Below are positions 1-10,104 of a stretch of 64,000 bases of DNA, piece after piece (the stretch's first letter is position 1; each line of letters begins with the position of its first letter). A program made the position numbers and the translations under genes. The notes beneath the pieces were generated by a model. That model worked only from the letters and a program-made list of their open reading frames with translations. It did no database searches and was not told the DNA's origin. Origin of the DNA: Pseudomonadota bacterium (GTDB lineage: Bacteria > Pseudomonadota > Gammaproteobacteria > Steroidobacterales > Steroidobacteraceae); NCBI GenBank assembly GCA_021805275.1, contig JAJZFQ010000097.1:1-64000 (forward strand). The letters run 5' to 3'.

Positions 1-410
1 TGGTGAGCGCCTGGAATGTCGGGCAGCTCGAGCAGATGCGCCTGATGCCCTGCCATGCGCTGTTTCAGTTCCACGTCGCCGCGGGCCGCCTGTCCTGCCA
101 GCTGTATCAGCGCAGCGCCGACGTGTTCCTCGGTGTGCCGTTCAACATCGCCAGCTACGCGCTGCTGACGCACATGATGGCCCAACAATGTGACCTCGAG
201 CCCGGGGAGTTCATCTGGACCGGCGGGGACTGTCACCTGTACGCCAATCACCTCGAGCAGGCGCGAACGCAGCTCGAGCGCGAGCCCTTCCCGCTGCCGC
301 AGCTGCGCATCCAGCGCCGCCCGCCCACCCTGTTCGACTATCGCTTCGAGGACTTCGAGATCATGAACTACCAGCATCACCCGGCCATCCCTGCGCCGGT
401 GGCCGTCTAG
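1..410 (+). CDS. thyA: Thymidylate synthase, C-terminal part (5' end outside window)
   Basis: Makes dTMP from dUMP using 5,10-methylene-THF, releasing dihydrofolate. The fragment opens inside the conserved SAWNVG segment and carries the catalytic cysteine in PCH (17th residue of the fragment), the folate/dUMP-binding stretch [18 protein letters not shown], the GDCHLYANH motif and the C-terminal APVAV end that resembles the APVAI end of E. coli ThyA. About 119 residues follow the cysteine, close to the E. coli enzyme, so the C-terminus is complete and only the N-terminal half is missing. It is followed after 8 bases by the SET gene, then kup and folA. FolA recycles the dihydrofolate made here, so the thyA-folA link is kept despite two inserted genes. 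Confidence 0.97.
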   Translation, partial: VSAWNVGQLEQMRLMPCHALFQFHVAAGRLSCQLYQRSADVFLGVPFNIASYALLTHMMAQQCDLEPGEFIWTGGDCHLYANHLEQARTQLEREPFPLPQLRIQRRPPTLFDYRFEDFEIMNYQHHPAIPAPVAV

Positions 411-418
411 AGGCGCCC

Positions 419-1003
419 GTGGCCGGTAAGAGCGCCGCTCGCGGTGCGCCCCTGTTCAAAGTACGCCGCTCGGGCGTGCACGGCCGCGGGGCGTTCGCCC
501 TGCGGCGCATCCGCAAGGGCACCCGCATCGTCGAGTACCTCGGCGAGCGGGTCTCGCACCGCGAGGCAGACCAGCGCTACGAGGACCGCGAGGAGCGCGA
601 CAATCACACGTTCCTGTTCATCGTCGATGCGCGCACCGTGATCGACGCGGGCGTCGGCGGCAACGACGCCCGCTTCATCAATCACTCCTGCGATCCGAAC
701 TGCGAGACGGTGATCGAGGAGCGCCGCGTGTTCATCGAGGCGCTGCGCACCATCCAGCCGGGAGAGGAGCTGCACTACGACTATCAGCTCGGGCGCTCGC
801 AGGACGATCCGCCTGACGTCGACGAGATCTACGCCTGCCGCTGCGGGCAGGCGAACTGCCGCGGCACCATGCTCTGGCCGCCGAAGAAGAAAGCCGCGCG
901 GCGCGCGGCAACCGGCGCGCAGGGCGGCAAGCGCTCGCGAAGCACCCCGGCCGGCGCGGCGCACGCACCGCGGCGCAAACGCGCCGCGAAGCCGGTCCGG
1001 TGA
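419..1003 (+). CDS. SET-domain lysine methyltransferase with basic C-terminal tail
   Basis: A 194-residue protein starting at GTG 419, 8 bases after thyA. Residues about 13-125 form a SET domain: GRGAFA near 22-27, the pseudoknot motif NHSCDPNC at 88-95, and GEELHYDY with the catalytic tyrosine near 120. A post-SET zinc motif CxCxxxxC follows at C140, C142 and C147. SET enzymes transfer methyl groups from SAM to lysines. The last 40 residues are rich in Lys, Arg and Ala, like a histone H1 tail; they may bind nucleic acid or be an automethylation target (inference). The target is unknown; ribosomal, histone-like and other basic proteins are candidates. The kup start lies 1 base after this stop. 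Confidence 0.9.
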   Translation: MAGKSAARGAPLFKVRRSGVHGRGAFALRRIRKGTRIVEYLGERVSHREADQRYEDREERDNHTFLFIVDARTVIDAGVGGNDARFINHSCDPNCETVIEERRVFIEALRTIQPGEELHYDYQLGRSQDDPPDVDEIYACRCGQANCRGTMLWPPKKKAARRAATGAQGGKRSRSTPAGAAHAPRRKRAAKPVR

Positions 1004-1004
1004 G

Positions 1005-2879
1005 ATGATGCGCGTCAACTCCGGACAACCGCGCGATTGGTCGCTCGCGGCCGTCATCGGCGCCATCGGCGTCGTGTACGGCGACATCGGCACCAGTCCG
1101 CTCTATGCTCTGGAGTCGACGCTCACCGAGGCGGGACACTTCGACCGGCTCTCCGTGCTCGGCTCGCTGTCGCTGATCGTCTGGGCGCTGACGATCTCGG
1201 TCACGATCAAGTACGTCAGCATCATCATGCGCGCGGACAACGAAGGCGAGGGCGGGATCCTGGCGATGTTCGCGCTCGCGCAGCGCAACAGCGTCGCCGG
1301 CACCCTTTGGGCGCGAACGGTGGTCGGACTCGCGCTCGCCGGCACGGCGTTCTTCTTCTGCGACTCGCTGATCACCCCGGCAATCAGCGTGCTCAGTGCC
1401 GCCGAGGGCATGGAAGTGCTGAGCCCGAACTTCGCGCACCTGGTCGTGCCGGTCACCGTGGCGGTGATCGTGGCGCTGTTCATCTACCAGCGGCGCGGCA
1501 CGGCCAAGGTGGGTGCGCTGTTCGGGCCGGTCATGATCGTGTGGTTCCTGGTGCTCGCGGTCACGGGCATCAACGCGATCCGCGCCAATCCGGTCGTGCT
1601 CTACGCGCTCGATCCGATCTACGGCGTCGAGCTGCTGGTGCACCGCCCGGGCGTATCCTTCGCCGTGATTGGCGCGGTGTTCCTGTGCCTCACGGGCGGT
1701 GAGGCGCTCTATGCCGACATGGGCCACTTCGGCAAGCGCCCGGTGCGCATCGCCTGGTTCACGCTCATCTGGCCGGCGCTGATCATCAACTACTTCGGCC
1801 AGGGCGCGCTGCAGCTCTCGCAGGGACATCCCATTCCGCAGACGCTCTATCTCATGGTCTCGCCCTCGGCGCTGCCGTGGATGGTGATCCTCGCCACCGC
1901 CGCCACGGTCATCGCCTCCCAGGCCGTCATCTCCGGGGCGTTCTCCATAGCCCGCCAGGCCGTGCAGCTCGACCTGCTGCCGCGCATCCGCGTGCTGCAG
2001 ACCTCGGCGACCGCCCTCGGCCAGATTTACGTGCCCGTGGTCAACTGGCTGGTGTGCGCCGCCGTCATCGCCTTCGTCGTCGGGTTCGGCTCCTCCGACG
2101 CGCTCTCCGCGGCCTACGGCTCGGCGGTGGTCGGCACCATGCTGATCACGACCATCCTCGGGGCATTCGTCGCGCTGCAGCAATGGAACTGGCCGAAGGG
2201 CGTGGTGGCGCTGCTGTTCGGACTGCTGTTCATCGTCGACTTCGTGTTCTTCGTTGGCAACATGACCAAGGTGCCGAACGGCGGCTGGATTCCGCTCGCC
2301 CTCGCCGCGGTGCTGTTCACGCTGTTCATCACCTGGCGCAGCGGACGGCTCGAGCTGCGCGCCGCGCTCGCGCGCCAGGCGATTCCGCGCAGCGAGCTGC
2401 CGAATCTTCTCGCCGGAGTGCACCGCGTGCCGGGCACCGCGGTGTTTCTCGCCAGCACCCCGGACCTGGTGCCCTCGGCGCTGATCCGCAATCTGGAGCA
2501 CAACCGCGTGGTGCACGAGCGGCTGATCATCATGACGCTCGAGATCGTGCGAACCCCTCGGCAGGACCCCGCCAACCGCGTGGAGATCGACGAGGCGCTG
2601 CCGGCGGTCTACCTGGTCACGGCGCGCTTCGGGTTCATGGAGACCCCCGACGTCGCCGAGGCGCTGCGCGGTTGCCGCGCGCGGGGTCTGAAGGTGTTCA
2701 TGGAAGACAGCTCGTTTTTCGTCGGTCAGCACGTGGTGCGCGCACGCGAACTGCCCGGCTGGCGCGGCCTGCAGCGGCTGCTGTTCGCGCGCATGCAGCG
2801 TCACAGCACCCAGGCGGCCGAGTTCTTCCGCATGCCCTCGCGCGGCGTCGTCTCGCTCAACACCGTTGTGGAAATCTGA
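1005..2879 (+). CDS. kup: Kup-family low-affinity potassium uptake transporter
   Basis: An inner-membrane K+:H+ symporter of the KUP/HAK/KT family. The 624 residues match the usual length. The family signature GDIGTSPLYA is at about 26-35, followed by roughly twelve hydrophobic segments to about residue 450 and a hydrophilic cytoplasmic C-terminal domain that ends in the typical form (FFVGQHVV, RMPSRGVVSLN). The start is ATG 1005 or the adjacent ATG 1008. It begins one base after the SET stop, so the two are probably cotranscribed. A 14-base GC palindrome (2880-2893) follows the stop. Confidence 0.96.
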   Translation: MMRVNSGQPRDWSLAAVIGAIGVVYGDIGTSPLYALESTLTEAGHFDRLSVLGSLSLIVWALTISVTIKYVSIIMRADNEGEGGILAMFALAQRNSVAGTLWARTVVGLALAGTAFFFCDSLITPAISVLSAAEGMEVLSPNFAHLVVPVTVAVIVALFIYQRRGTAKVGALFGPVMIVWFLVLAVTGINAIRANPVVLYALDPIYGVELLVHRPGVSFAVIGAVFLCLTGGEALYADMGHFGKRPVRIAWFTLIWPALIINYFGQGALQLSQGHPIPQTLYLMVSPSALPWMVILATAATVIASQAVISGAFSIARQAVQLDLLPRIRVLQTSATALGQIYVPVVNWLVCAAVIAFVVGFGSSDALSAAYGSAVVGTMLITTILGAFVALQQWNWPKGVVALLFGLLFIVDFVFFVGNMTKVPNGGWIPLALAAVLFTLFITWRSGRLELRAALARQAIPRSELPNLLAGVHRVPGTAVFLASTPDLVPSALIRNLEHNRVVHERLIIMTLEIVRTPRQDPANRVEIDEALPAVYLVTARFGFMETPDVAEALRGCRARGLKVFMEDSSFFVGQHVVRARELPGWRGLQRLLFARMQRHSTQAAEFFRMPSRGVVSLNTVVEI

Positions 2880-2918
2880 GGCCGCGCGCGGCCGGACACC
2901 GATGATGCGGCACCGTCC

Positions 2919-3446
2919 ATGAGCCTCCTGCAGCCGCATGTCTCGCTGATCGTGGCCATGGCCGAGAACGGCTGCATCGGCCGCGACAACGGACTGCCGT
3001 GGCGGCTGCCTGAGGATCTGCGCCGCTTCAAATCGCTCACCATCGGCAAGCCGATCCTGATGGGACGGCGAACCTACGAGTCGATCGGCCGGGCGCTGCC
3101 CGAGCGGCGCAACCTCGTTCTGACGCGCAATCGCCAGTGGCAGCGCCCCGGCGTGCTCGCCGTGCACTCCCTCGGCGATGCCCTCGGCTGCGTGCGCGAT
3201 GAGGAGCAGTTGATCGGCATCGGCGGGGCCGAGGTCTACCGGCTGTTGCTGCCCTTCGCCCGGCGCATCTATCTCACGCTGGTGCACGCGGAAGTCGCCG
3301 GCGACACGTTCTTCCCGGCCATCGACCCGACGCAATGGGCCGACGTCGAGTGTCAACACCACGCGGCAGGCGAGCACAACCCCTATGCGTTCACCTTCAT
3401 GACTCTCGAGCGCAAGAGCGCCCCGCAGCCTCCGGGCGCTTACTGA
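2919..3446 (+). CDS. folA: Dihydrofolate reductase
   Basis: Reduces dihydrofolate to tetrahydrofolate with NADPH. The protein has 175 residues, slightly longer than the 159 of E. coli. The N-terminal motif GRDNGLPWRLPEDL is at 21-34, with the catalytic acid expected at D33. The NADPH-binding stretches MGRRTYESIGRALP (48-61) and IGGAEVYRLLLP are present. It follows kup by 39 bases and completes the thyA...folA pair. Its stop codon overlaps that of the convergent aminotransferase gene by 7 bases. Confidence 0.96.
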   Translation: MSLLQPHVSLIVAMAENGCIGRDNGLPWRLPEDLRRFKSLTIGKPILMGRRTYESIGRALPERRNLVLTRNRQWQRPGVLAVHSLGDALGCVRDEEQLIGIGGAEVYRLLLPFARRIYLTLVHAEVAGDTFFPAIDPTQWADVECQHHAAGEHNPYAFTFMTLERKSAPQPPGAY

Positions 3447-3455
3447 GCAAGCGCC
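3435..3455. terminator. Hairpin spanning both stop codons of convergent folA and aminotransferase
   Basis: GGCGCTT (3435-3441) and AAGCGCC (3449-3455) form a perfect 7-bp stem with a 7-base loop. It contains the folA stop (3444-3446) and touches the stop of the opposite gene (3440-3442). There is no U-tract on either side, so its role as a bidirectional terminator is inferred from position. Confidence 0.4.
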
Positions 3456-4636
3456 TGGGCCACCGCCTGGGCGAAATACTCGATGGTCTCCACGCGCAGT
3501 CCCGCGACGTTGATCCGACTGTCGTCGGTCATGTAGACGTGGTGCGCCTCGCGCAGGCGCCGCACGGCCTGCGGGGAGACTCTCAGGTAAGAGAACATGC
3601 CGCGCTGGCGGAGGATGTGGCTGAAGTCCTTGTCCGGACAGGCCACCGCGAGAGCCCCGGCCACCGCTGCGCGCAGCGTCTGGATGCGCGTGCGCATGGT
3701 GGCGAGTTCACCCTGCCATGCCGCGCGCAGCGGCGCGCTGGTGAGGATCTGCGCCACGATCGCCGCGCCATGATCCGGCGGCATCGAGTACAGGCCGCGT
3801 GCGATGCGCACCAGTTGGGTGAGCGCCGCATCGGCCGCCGCGCCGCTCTGCGCGAGGACCATCAGTCCGCCGACCCGCTCGCGATACAGACCGAAGTTCT
3901 TCGAGCAGGACGTCGCGATGAGCGCCTCGGGCAGCTCCGCGGCGAGCAGACGCAGACCGTAGGCATCCTCCTCGAGCCCGCCACCGAGCCCCTGGTAGGC
4001 CATGTCGATGAACGGCAGCAGCTCGCGGCGGCGCATGAGCGCGGCGATCTGGCGCCACTGCGCGTCCTGCAGATCCGCGCCCGTCGGGTTGTGGCAAGAG
4101 GCGTGCAGCAGCACCACCGAGCTCGGCGGCAACGCATCGAGCGTGCTCATCATCGCATCGAAGGCGACCCCGCCCGTGGCCGCATCGAAGTACGGATAGC
4201 GCTCGAGCTTCAGGCCGCAGTTCGACAGCAGCGGCACGTGATTGGCCCACGTAGGGGTGCTCACGTACACGAGGGCCTCGGGGCGCGCGACCCGGATCAG
4301 TTCCGCCCCGAGGCGCAGTGCGCCGCAGCCACCGGGCGCCTGCACCGCACAGAGCCGCTCGGAGCGGGCCAGCGGTGAGTCCGCGCCGAGCACCAGCGTG
4401 CGCATCGCCTCGTTGAAACTCGGGTTACCCGCCGGCGCCACGTAGGTCTTGGTCGTCTGCGGGGCGAGAACGGCCTGTTCGGCCTCGCGCACGGCCTGCA
4501 TGACGGGTGTCTCGCCCCGCTCATCGCGGTAGACACCGACGCCGAGATCGACCTTGCGAGGATCGGGATCGGCCCGGAAGGCGGCCATCAGGCCGAGGAT
4601 GGGGTCCGGCGCCAGCCGGTCGAGATGCTCAAGCAC
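3440..4636 (-). CDS. Class I aromatic/aspartate aminotransferase
   Basis: A PLP-dependent transaminase of the AspC/TyrB group, exchanging amino groups between aspartate or aromatic amino acids and 2-oxoglutarate. At 398 residues it matches family length. Visible motifs: the N-terminal DLGVGVYRDE (30-39), CHNPTG (181-186), DMAYQGL (211-217) and the PLP lysine K246 in SCSKNFGLYRERVG. Sequence alone does not settle AspC-like versus TyrB-like preference. The gene points away from motA across a 198-bp divergent region and converges on folA. Confidence 0.93.
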   Translation of the reverse strand: MLEHLDRLAPDPILGLMAAFRADPDPRKVDLGVGVYRDERGETPVMQAVREAEQAVLAPQTTKTYVAPAGNPSFNEAMRTLVLGADSPLARSERLCAVQAPGGCGALRLGAELIRVARPEALVYVSTPTWANHVPLLSNCGLKLERYPYFDAATGGVAFDAMMSTLDALPPSSVVLLHASCHNPTGADLQDAQWRQIAALMRRRELLPFIDMAYQGLGGGLEEDAYGLRLLAAELPEALIATSCSKNFGLYRERVGGLMVLAQSGAAADAALTQLVRIARGLYSMPPDHGAAIVAQILTSAPLRAAWQGELATMRTRIQTLRAAVAGALAVACPDKDFSHILRQRGMFSYLRVSPQAVRRLREAHHVYMTDDSRINVAGLRVETIEYFAQAVAQALAQ

Positions 4637-4716
4637 GGGGGTCTCCTCGCCGCAACTTTCAAACGGCGGTGGCGCCAGTTTACACGGTCAGCGTCACAGT
4701 TCCGGTCTCCCACGGT

Positions 4717-4743
4717 TCAAGATCGAACCGCCGACGCCGATAC
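4717..4743 (+). promoter_or_regulatory. Sigma-28 (FliA)-type promoter for motAB
   Basis: GCCGATAC at 4736-4743 matches the sigma-28 -10 consensus GCCGATAA at 7 of 8 positions. TCAAGATC at 4717-4724 matches the -35 TAAAGTTT at 5 of 8, with exactly the 11-base spacing of flagellar class 3 promoters. It lies about 90 bases upstream of motA. The -35 region also sits in a small hairpin (GGTTC...GAACC). No experimental support is available here. Confidence 0.6.
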
Positions 4744-4834
4744 TCGCATCAGTACCGCTGCACAGTGGACCGACTCGCCCTTGAGCGGTGCAAGGACCCC
4801 GGGCGGCATCATTTAGAACAGGCTTGCGCAGCTC

Positions 4835-5701
4835 GTGATTCAGATCATCGGTAGCGTCGTCGTCCTCGCCTGCGTGGCGGTGGGCTTCATGATCGAGGGG
4901 GGAAAGCTCCTCGCTCTTTGGCACCCTGCCGAGTTCCTGATCATCATCGGGGCGGCCTTCGGCGCCTTCCTCACCAGCAACCCGATCAAGGTCGTCAAGG
5001 CTTCCCTCGCCGGCATCGTCGCGCTGCTGAAGCAGGAGCGCTACGAGCACGAGGACTACGTCTCGATCCTGAAGCTGCTCTACGAGGTGCTGCTGCGCAT
5101 CCGCAAGGAAGGACTGATGGCGATCGAGGCCGACGTCGATGCGCCGAACGGCGGGCAGCTCTTCAAGAAGTATCCGCACATCGCCGCCGACCATCACCTG
5201 CGCCACTTCGTCACCGACAGCCTGCGTCTGATGGTCGGCGGCAACCTCGATCCGCACGAGTTCGAGAGCCTGCTCGATGAGGAGCTGGAGACCTTCCGCC
5301 AGGAAATCCACGAGCCGGCGCACGCGGTGCAGCGCATGGCCGATGCGTTGCCCGGGTTCGGCATCGTCGCCGCGGTGCTCGGCATCGTGAACACCATGGC
5401 GTCGATCGCCGGCGCCGATACCGCGAGCATCGGTGCGCGAGTGGCCTCGGCACTGGTCGGCACGTTTCTCGGGATTCTCGTCTCGTACGGCTTCGTCGGC
5501 CCGCTCGCTGCCGCAATGGCCCACGCCGCGAACGACGAGGTCAAGGCCTTCGAGCTGGTGAAGATGGCATTGGTGGCGAACGTGCGCGGCTACGTGCCTG
5601 CCGTCGCGATCGAGTTCGCACGCAAGCTCCTGTTCAGCGACGTCCGGCCGAGCTTCGCCGACCTTGAGGCGAAGTTGAAGGACAAGCCTGCGAAAGCCTG
5701 A
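4835..5701 (+). CDS. motA: Flagellar motor stator protein MotA
   Basis: Inner-membrane stator subunit that with MotB conducts protons and drives flagellar rotation. The 288-residue protein starts at GTG 4835. It has two N-terminal hydrophobic segments, the cytoplasmic loop with DEELETFRQEIHEP near 148-161, then ALPGFGIVAAVLGIVNTMAS and VGTFLGILVSYGFVGPL as TM3 and TM4, and the late RPSFADLE motif, all typical of MotA. The TGA stop shares one base with the motB ATG (TGATG), so translation is coupled. The upstream sigma-28-like promoter fits flagellar control. Confidence 0.97.
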   Translation: MIQIIGSVVVLACVAVGFMIEGGKLLALWHPAEFLIIIGAAFGAFLTSNPIKVVKASLAGIVALLKQERYEHEDYVSILKLLYEVLLRIRKEGLMAIEADVDAPNGGQLFKKYPHIAADHHLRHFVTDSLRLMVGGNLDPHEFESLLDEELETFRQEIHEPAHAVQRMADALPGFGIVAAVLGIVNTMASIAGADTASIGARVASALVGTFLGILVSYGFVGPLAAAMAHAANDEVKAFELVKMALVANVRGYVPAVAIEFARKLLFSDVRPSFADLEAKLKDKPAKA

Positions 5702-6708
5702 TGGCCGCGCAGAAAGAAGAACGGCCCCTCATCGTCGTCAAGCGGGCGCGGCGCGCAGAGGGTGGACACCACGGCGGGGCCTGGAAGGTCGCCTACGCCG
5801 ACTTCGTCACCGCCATGATGGCCTTCTTCCTGGTCATGTGGATCGTCACCGCGGTGAACAAGGCCGAGCGCGCCGCGATCTTCAACTACTTCAAAAATCC
5901 GAGCATGCAGTCCGGGCACAGCCCGCGCGCGGCCCCCGGGCCCCAGGGTCCCGGCGGTGCCAGCACCAGCCCGATCAACCTCGGCGGCGGGCTGAACGGC
6001 ATGAATTCCAGCACTCATCCGATCGCCGCGACCACCGCACCGAACAAGGGCGCCGGCAGCATCGACCTGTTGCAGTCGCGCCGGAACATCAGCTCCGAGC
6101 TGGCGCGCAAGCGCCTCGAGCACGCCGACCACAAGCGCCTCGAGTCCCTGATGGCCGAGCTGCGCCAGGCGGTCAACAAGAGTCAGGCACTCAAGCCGTT
6201 CAAGAACCAGCTGCTGCTCGACATCACCCCGCGCGGTGTGCGCATCCAGATCGTCGACGCCAAGAACCGGCCGATGTTCGACCTCGGCAGCGCGCGGCTG
6301 CGCAGCTACACTCGGCGCATCCTGCAGACCCTGGCGCCATACCTGAACACGGTACCGAACCAGATCGCCATCATCGGGCACACCGATGCGCATCCGTATC
6401 CCGGACACAACCACTACACCAACTGGGAGCTGTCGGCGGACCGGGCCAACGCGGCGCGCCGGGCCCTGGCGCAAGGCGGCCTCGCACACCACAAGGTCGC
6501 CCGGGTGGTGGGCCTCGCCTCGACGGTGTTGTTCGACAAGATCAACCCGTTCGATCCGATCAACCGGCGCATCAGCATCATTGTCATGACCCGGCGCGAG
6601 GCCGAAGACGCCCTGCGCGCCGATACCGGCTCGTCGAGTTTCGCACCCGCTGCGCCAACGCCTGCCATCCCCGCGAACGCCGCCCCGGGCACGCCGCCGC
6701 GGCGGTGA
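5701..6708 (+). CDS. motB: Flagellar motor stator protein MotB
   Basis: Peptidoglycan-anchored partner of MotA. The single TM segment follows KVAYADFVTAMMAFFLVMWIV, with the proton-binding aspartate at D34. After a Gly/Pro/Ser-rich linker (about 65-100), an OmpA-like peptidoglycan-binding domain occupies about 190-300 (IAIIGHTDAHPY, NWELSADRANAARRAL, NRRISIIVM). The Ala/Pro-rich C-terminal end is variable in the family. A 227-bp intergenic stretch follows in which I see no further gene or clear regulatory site. Confidence 0.97.
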   Translation: MAAQKEERPLIVVKRARRAEGGHHGGAWKVAYADFVTAMMAFFLVMWIVTAVNKAERAAIFNYFKNPSMQSGHSPRAAPGPQGPGGASTSPINLGGGLNGMNSSTHPIAATTAPNKGAGSIDLLQSRRNISSELARKRLEHADHKRLESLMAELRQAVNKSQALKPFKNQLLLDITPRGVRIQIVDAKNRPMFDLGSARLRSYTRRILQTLAPYLNTVPNQIAIIGHTDAHPYPGHNHYTNWELSADRANAARRALAQGGLAHHKVARVVGLASTVLFDKINPFDPINRRISIIVMTRREAEDALRADTGSSSFAPAAPTPAIPANAAPGTPPRR

Positions 6709-6935
6709 GCGGCGCCTCTTTCCTCACTCCCGGCTCACCGCCCGGCGCATAGCCTTGGCGTGCGCATCCGGCCGTGCACCCGGGCATGGCCGGATGCGCA
6801 CTGATTCGGTGCACGAGCAGGCCTGCGGTCGCTGCAGCCTCGAGATTTCAAAGACCTGCGTCCCGCCCGGGCCCTGGCACGGGGGGTGCTTGGTCCTCCC
6901 TGCCCTTACCGACGCGTGCTCACCTAAGGCTCACC

Positions 6936-8048
6936 ATGCACAAGCTCGTCCCGACACTGTCCCGCGCCGGGGTCGTCCTGGGCGTCCTCGCAACCGCGAG
7001 CGCCCGCGCTGCGCCATTGGCGCAGGAGACCTTGGCGCAGATCCTCGCCAACACGGGCATCAGCGCCTCCGGCTACCTCGCGGCGTCTTATTACGCCTCC
7101 ACCGCAGACAACAGGTACCATCAGTTTGACACGGCGCACAACACCTTCCAGCTCGATCAGGCCGCTCTCAGCCTGGGCTACCAGCCCCAGCAGGGCTTCG
7201 GCGCGCTACTCGATGTGATCGCCGGAGACGACGCCAAGATCGTCAACGCGGCCGAAAGCGCCTCGGCCTCGAGCAACAATGCGTTCGACCTGCTGCAGGG
7301 CTACCTGCAGTACGTCCACGGGGAACTCGAGCTTCAGGCCGGGAAGTTCACCACGCTCGCCGGTGCCGAGGTCATCGCGCCAACGGGCAACACGAATTTC
7401 TCGCGCTCCCTGCTGTTCTACGCCGAGCCGATGACCCATACCGGCGTGCGCGCCACGTACACCGTGAACAGCACCCTCAGCGTCATCGTCGGGCTCAACA
7501 ACGGCTGGAACTACACCCGCGTCAGCTCCGGCTCCAAGACCGTGGAGCTGGGTCTTGCGCTGCATCCCTCTTCGCGCCTCTCGCTGAGCGCGCAGAGTTA
7601 CATCGGCAATGACCCGGTCGACCGCGCCCGGCGCACGCTGATCGACACTGTGGCCACCTACAACGCCACCACCGCACTGCAGTTCGTGCTGAGCTATGAC
7701 TGGGGCCGCCAGGACGCGAGCGCCGTGACGGCCGGGGGCCGCTGGAGCGGAGTTGCGGCATACCTCAACCAGCGGCTGAGCCGCCGGTGGCGCGTCTCGC
7801 TGCGCGGGGAATCGCTCGACGATCGCAACGGGTTCGTGACCGGAACCGCGCAGACCCTGGCCGAAGGGACCGTCACCGTCGGCTACGACCCGAAGGCGCA
7901 GTTCGAGCTAAGGCTCGAAGGCCGCTACGACCATTCGAACCGCCGGACGTTCCAGGACTCGCACTTCGCCGCATCCACCGGGCGCCCGCTCCTCCGCTAC
8001 AGCGATCACCAGAGCGAGCTGGCCGTGCAAGGCGTCTACAGCTTCTAG
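6936..8048 (+). CDS. Outer-membrane beta-barrel, OmpL-like porin-2 family
   Basis: A predicted outer-membrane barrel of 370 residues. The start ATG 6936 gives a clear signal peptide (Lys/Arg start, hydrophobic core, cleavage after SARA near residue 24). The mature protein shows alternating beta-strand patterns, such as LQAGKFTTLAGAEVI, VIVGLNNGWNY and LSLSAQSYIGN, and ends in aromatic phenylalanine (QGVYSF), the usual BAM-recognised C-terminus. This looks like the bbp2/OmpL-like group of putative porins; the solute is unknown. An in-frame extension to 6774 is possible but would remove the signal peptide from the N-terminus. Confidence 0.8.
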   Translation: MHKLVPTLSRAGVVLGVLATASARAAPLAQETLAQILANTGISASGYLAASYYASTADNRYHQFDTAHNTFQLDQAALSLGYQPQQGFGALLDVIAGDDAKIVNAAESASASSNNAFDLLQGYLQYVHGELELQAGKFTTLAGAEVIAPTGNTNFSRSLLFYAEPMTHTGVRATYTVNSTLSVIVGLNNGWNYTRVSSGSKTVELGLALHPSSRLSLSAQSYIGNDPVDRARRTLIDTVATYNATTALQFVLSYDWGRQDASAVTAGGRWSGVAAYLNQRLSRRWRVSLRGESLDDRNGFVTGTAQTLAEGTVTVGYDPKAQFELRLEGRYDHSNRRTFQDSHFAASTGRPLLRYSDHQSELAVQGVYSF

Positions 8049-8114
8049 CCCCCCAGCGCCCCGCCGCAGGCGGCCGGGTGATTTCCCGCATGCCCGCCTC
8101 GGACGGAACGTGCT

Positions 8115-9326
<1,212 letters not shown>

Positions 9327-9359
9327 ACCTGCGTCCCGCGCTCGACACGACACTCTGGC

Positions 9360-10082
9360 ATGGGACGCATTTTCGAAGTCCGCAAACACACCATGTTTGC
9401 GCGCTGGAACCGCATGGCCAAGCAGTTCGCGCGCATCGCCAAGGACATCACCATGGCGGTGAAGGCCGGTGGTCCGGATCCGGCCAGCAACCCGGCCCTG
9501 CGACGCGTGATCCAGAACGCCCGCGCGGTCAACATGCCGAAGGACAAGGTCGAGGCGGCCATCAAGCGGGCGAGCGGCCGTGACGCCGCCCACTACCAGG
9601 AAGTGCACTACGAGGCGTACGCGCCGCACGGCGTGGCGCTGCTCATCGAGGCGGCCACGGACAATCCCACCCGCACGGTGGCCGCGGTGCGCAACATCGT
9701 CACCAAGGGCGGCGGCAACCTCGCCACCTCGGGAAGCGTCTCGTTCCTGTTCAAGCACATGGGCGTGTTCCGCCTCGATCCGACCGGCATCGACTCGGAC
9801 GACCTTGAGCTGTACCTGATCGATCACGGGCTCGAGGAGATGGGCGAGAGCACCGGTGAGGGCGGCGAGCCGCAGCTGGTGATCCGCTGTGCGTTCGAGG
9901 ACTTCGGCCGGATGCAGGAAGCCCTCGAGGCGCGCGCGCTGACGCCGCTGTCGGCCGAGCGCGAGTACGTCTGCACGGTGCCGAGCGAGCTGCCCGAGGC
10001 GCAGGCCCAGGAAGTGCTCGCGCTGATCGACAAGCTCGAGCAGGACGATGACGTGCAGCGGGTGTTCCACACCCTGGCGTGA
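9360..10082 (+). CDS. YebC/PmpR-family protein, atypical N-terminus
   Basis: A YebC/TACO1-family protein of 240 residues. Members act as DNA-binding regulators or as translation factors that relieve stalling at polyproline. The body is clear: [56 protein letters not shown]. The N-terminus ([16 protein letters not shown]) is not the usual MAGHSKWANIKHRK of proteobacterial YebC; it resembles the MGRAFEFRK form I associate with Bacteroidetes-type homologues. It may therefore be a second, divergent paralogue. It stands 33 bases after the desaturase. Confidence 0.9.
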   Translation: MGRIFEVRKHTMFARWNRMAKQFARIAKDITMAVKAGGPDPASNPALRRVIQNARAVNMPKDKVEAAIKRASGRDAAHYQEVHYEAYAPHGVALLIEAATDNPTRTVAAVRNIVTKGGGNLATSGSVSFLFKHMGVFRLDPTGIDSDDLELYLIDHGLEEMGESTGEGGEPQLVIRCAFEDFGRMQEALEARALTPLSAEREYVCTVPSELPEAQAQEVLALIDKLEQDDDVQRVFHTLA

Positions 10083-10104
10083 ACCGGCGGGGCTCCCCGG
10101 CGGT

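Noticed and set aside
732..3377. 881-codon open frame on the minus strand opposite kup/folA
   Set aside because: It is antisense to well-recognised genes, rich in Arg/His/Asp/Gln with no domain. Long antisense frames are expected in GC-rich DNA.
4711..4730. T-loop-like GGTTCAAGATCGAACC as a tRNA fragment
   Set aside because: No acceptor or anticodon arm around it; better explained as a small hairpin over the sigma-28-like -35.
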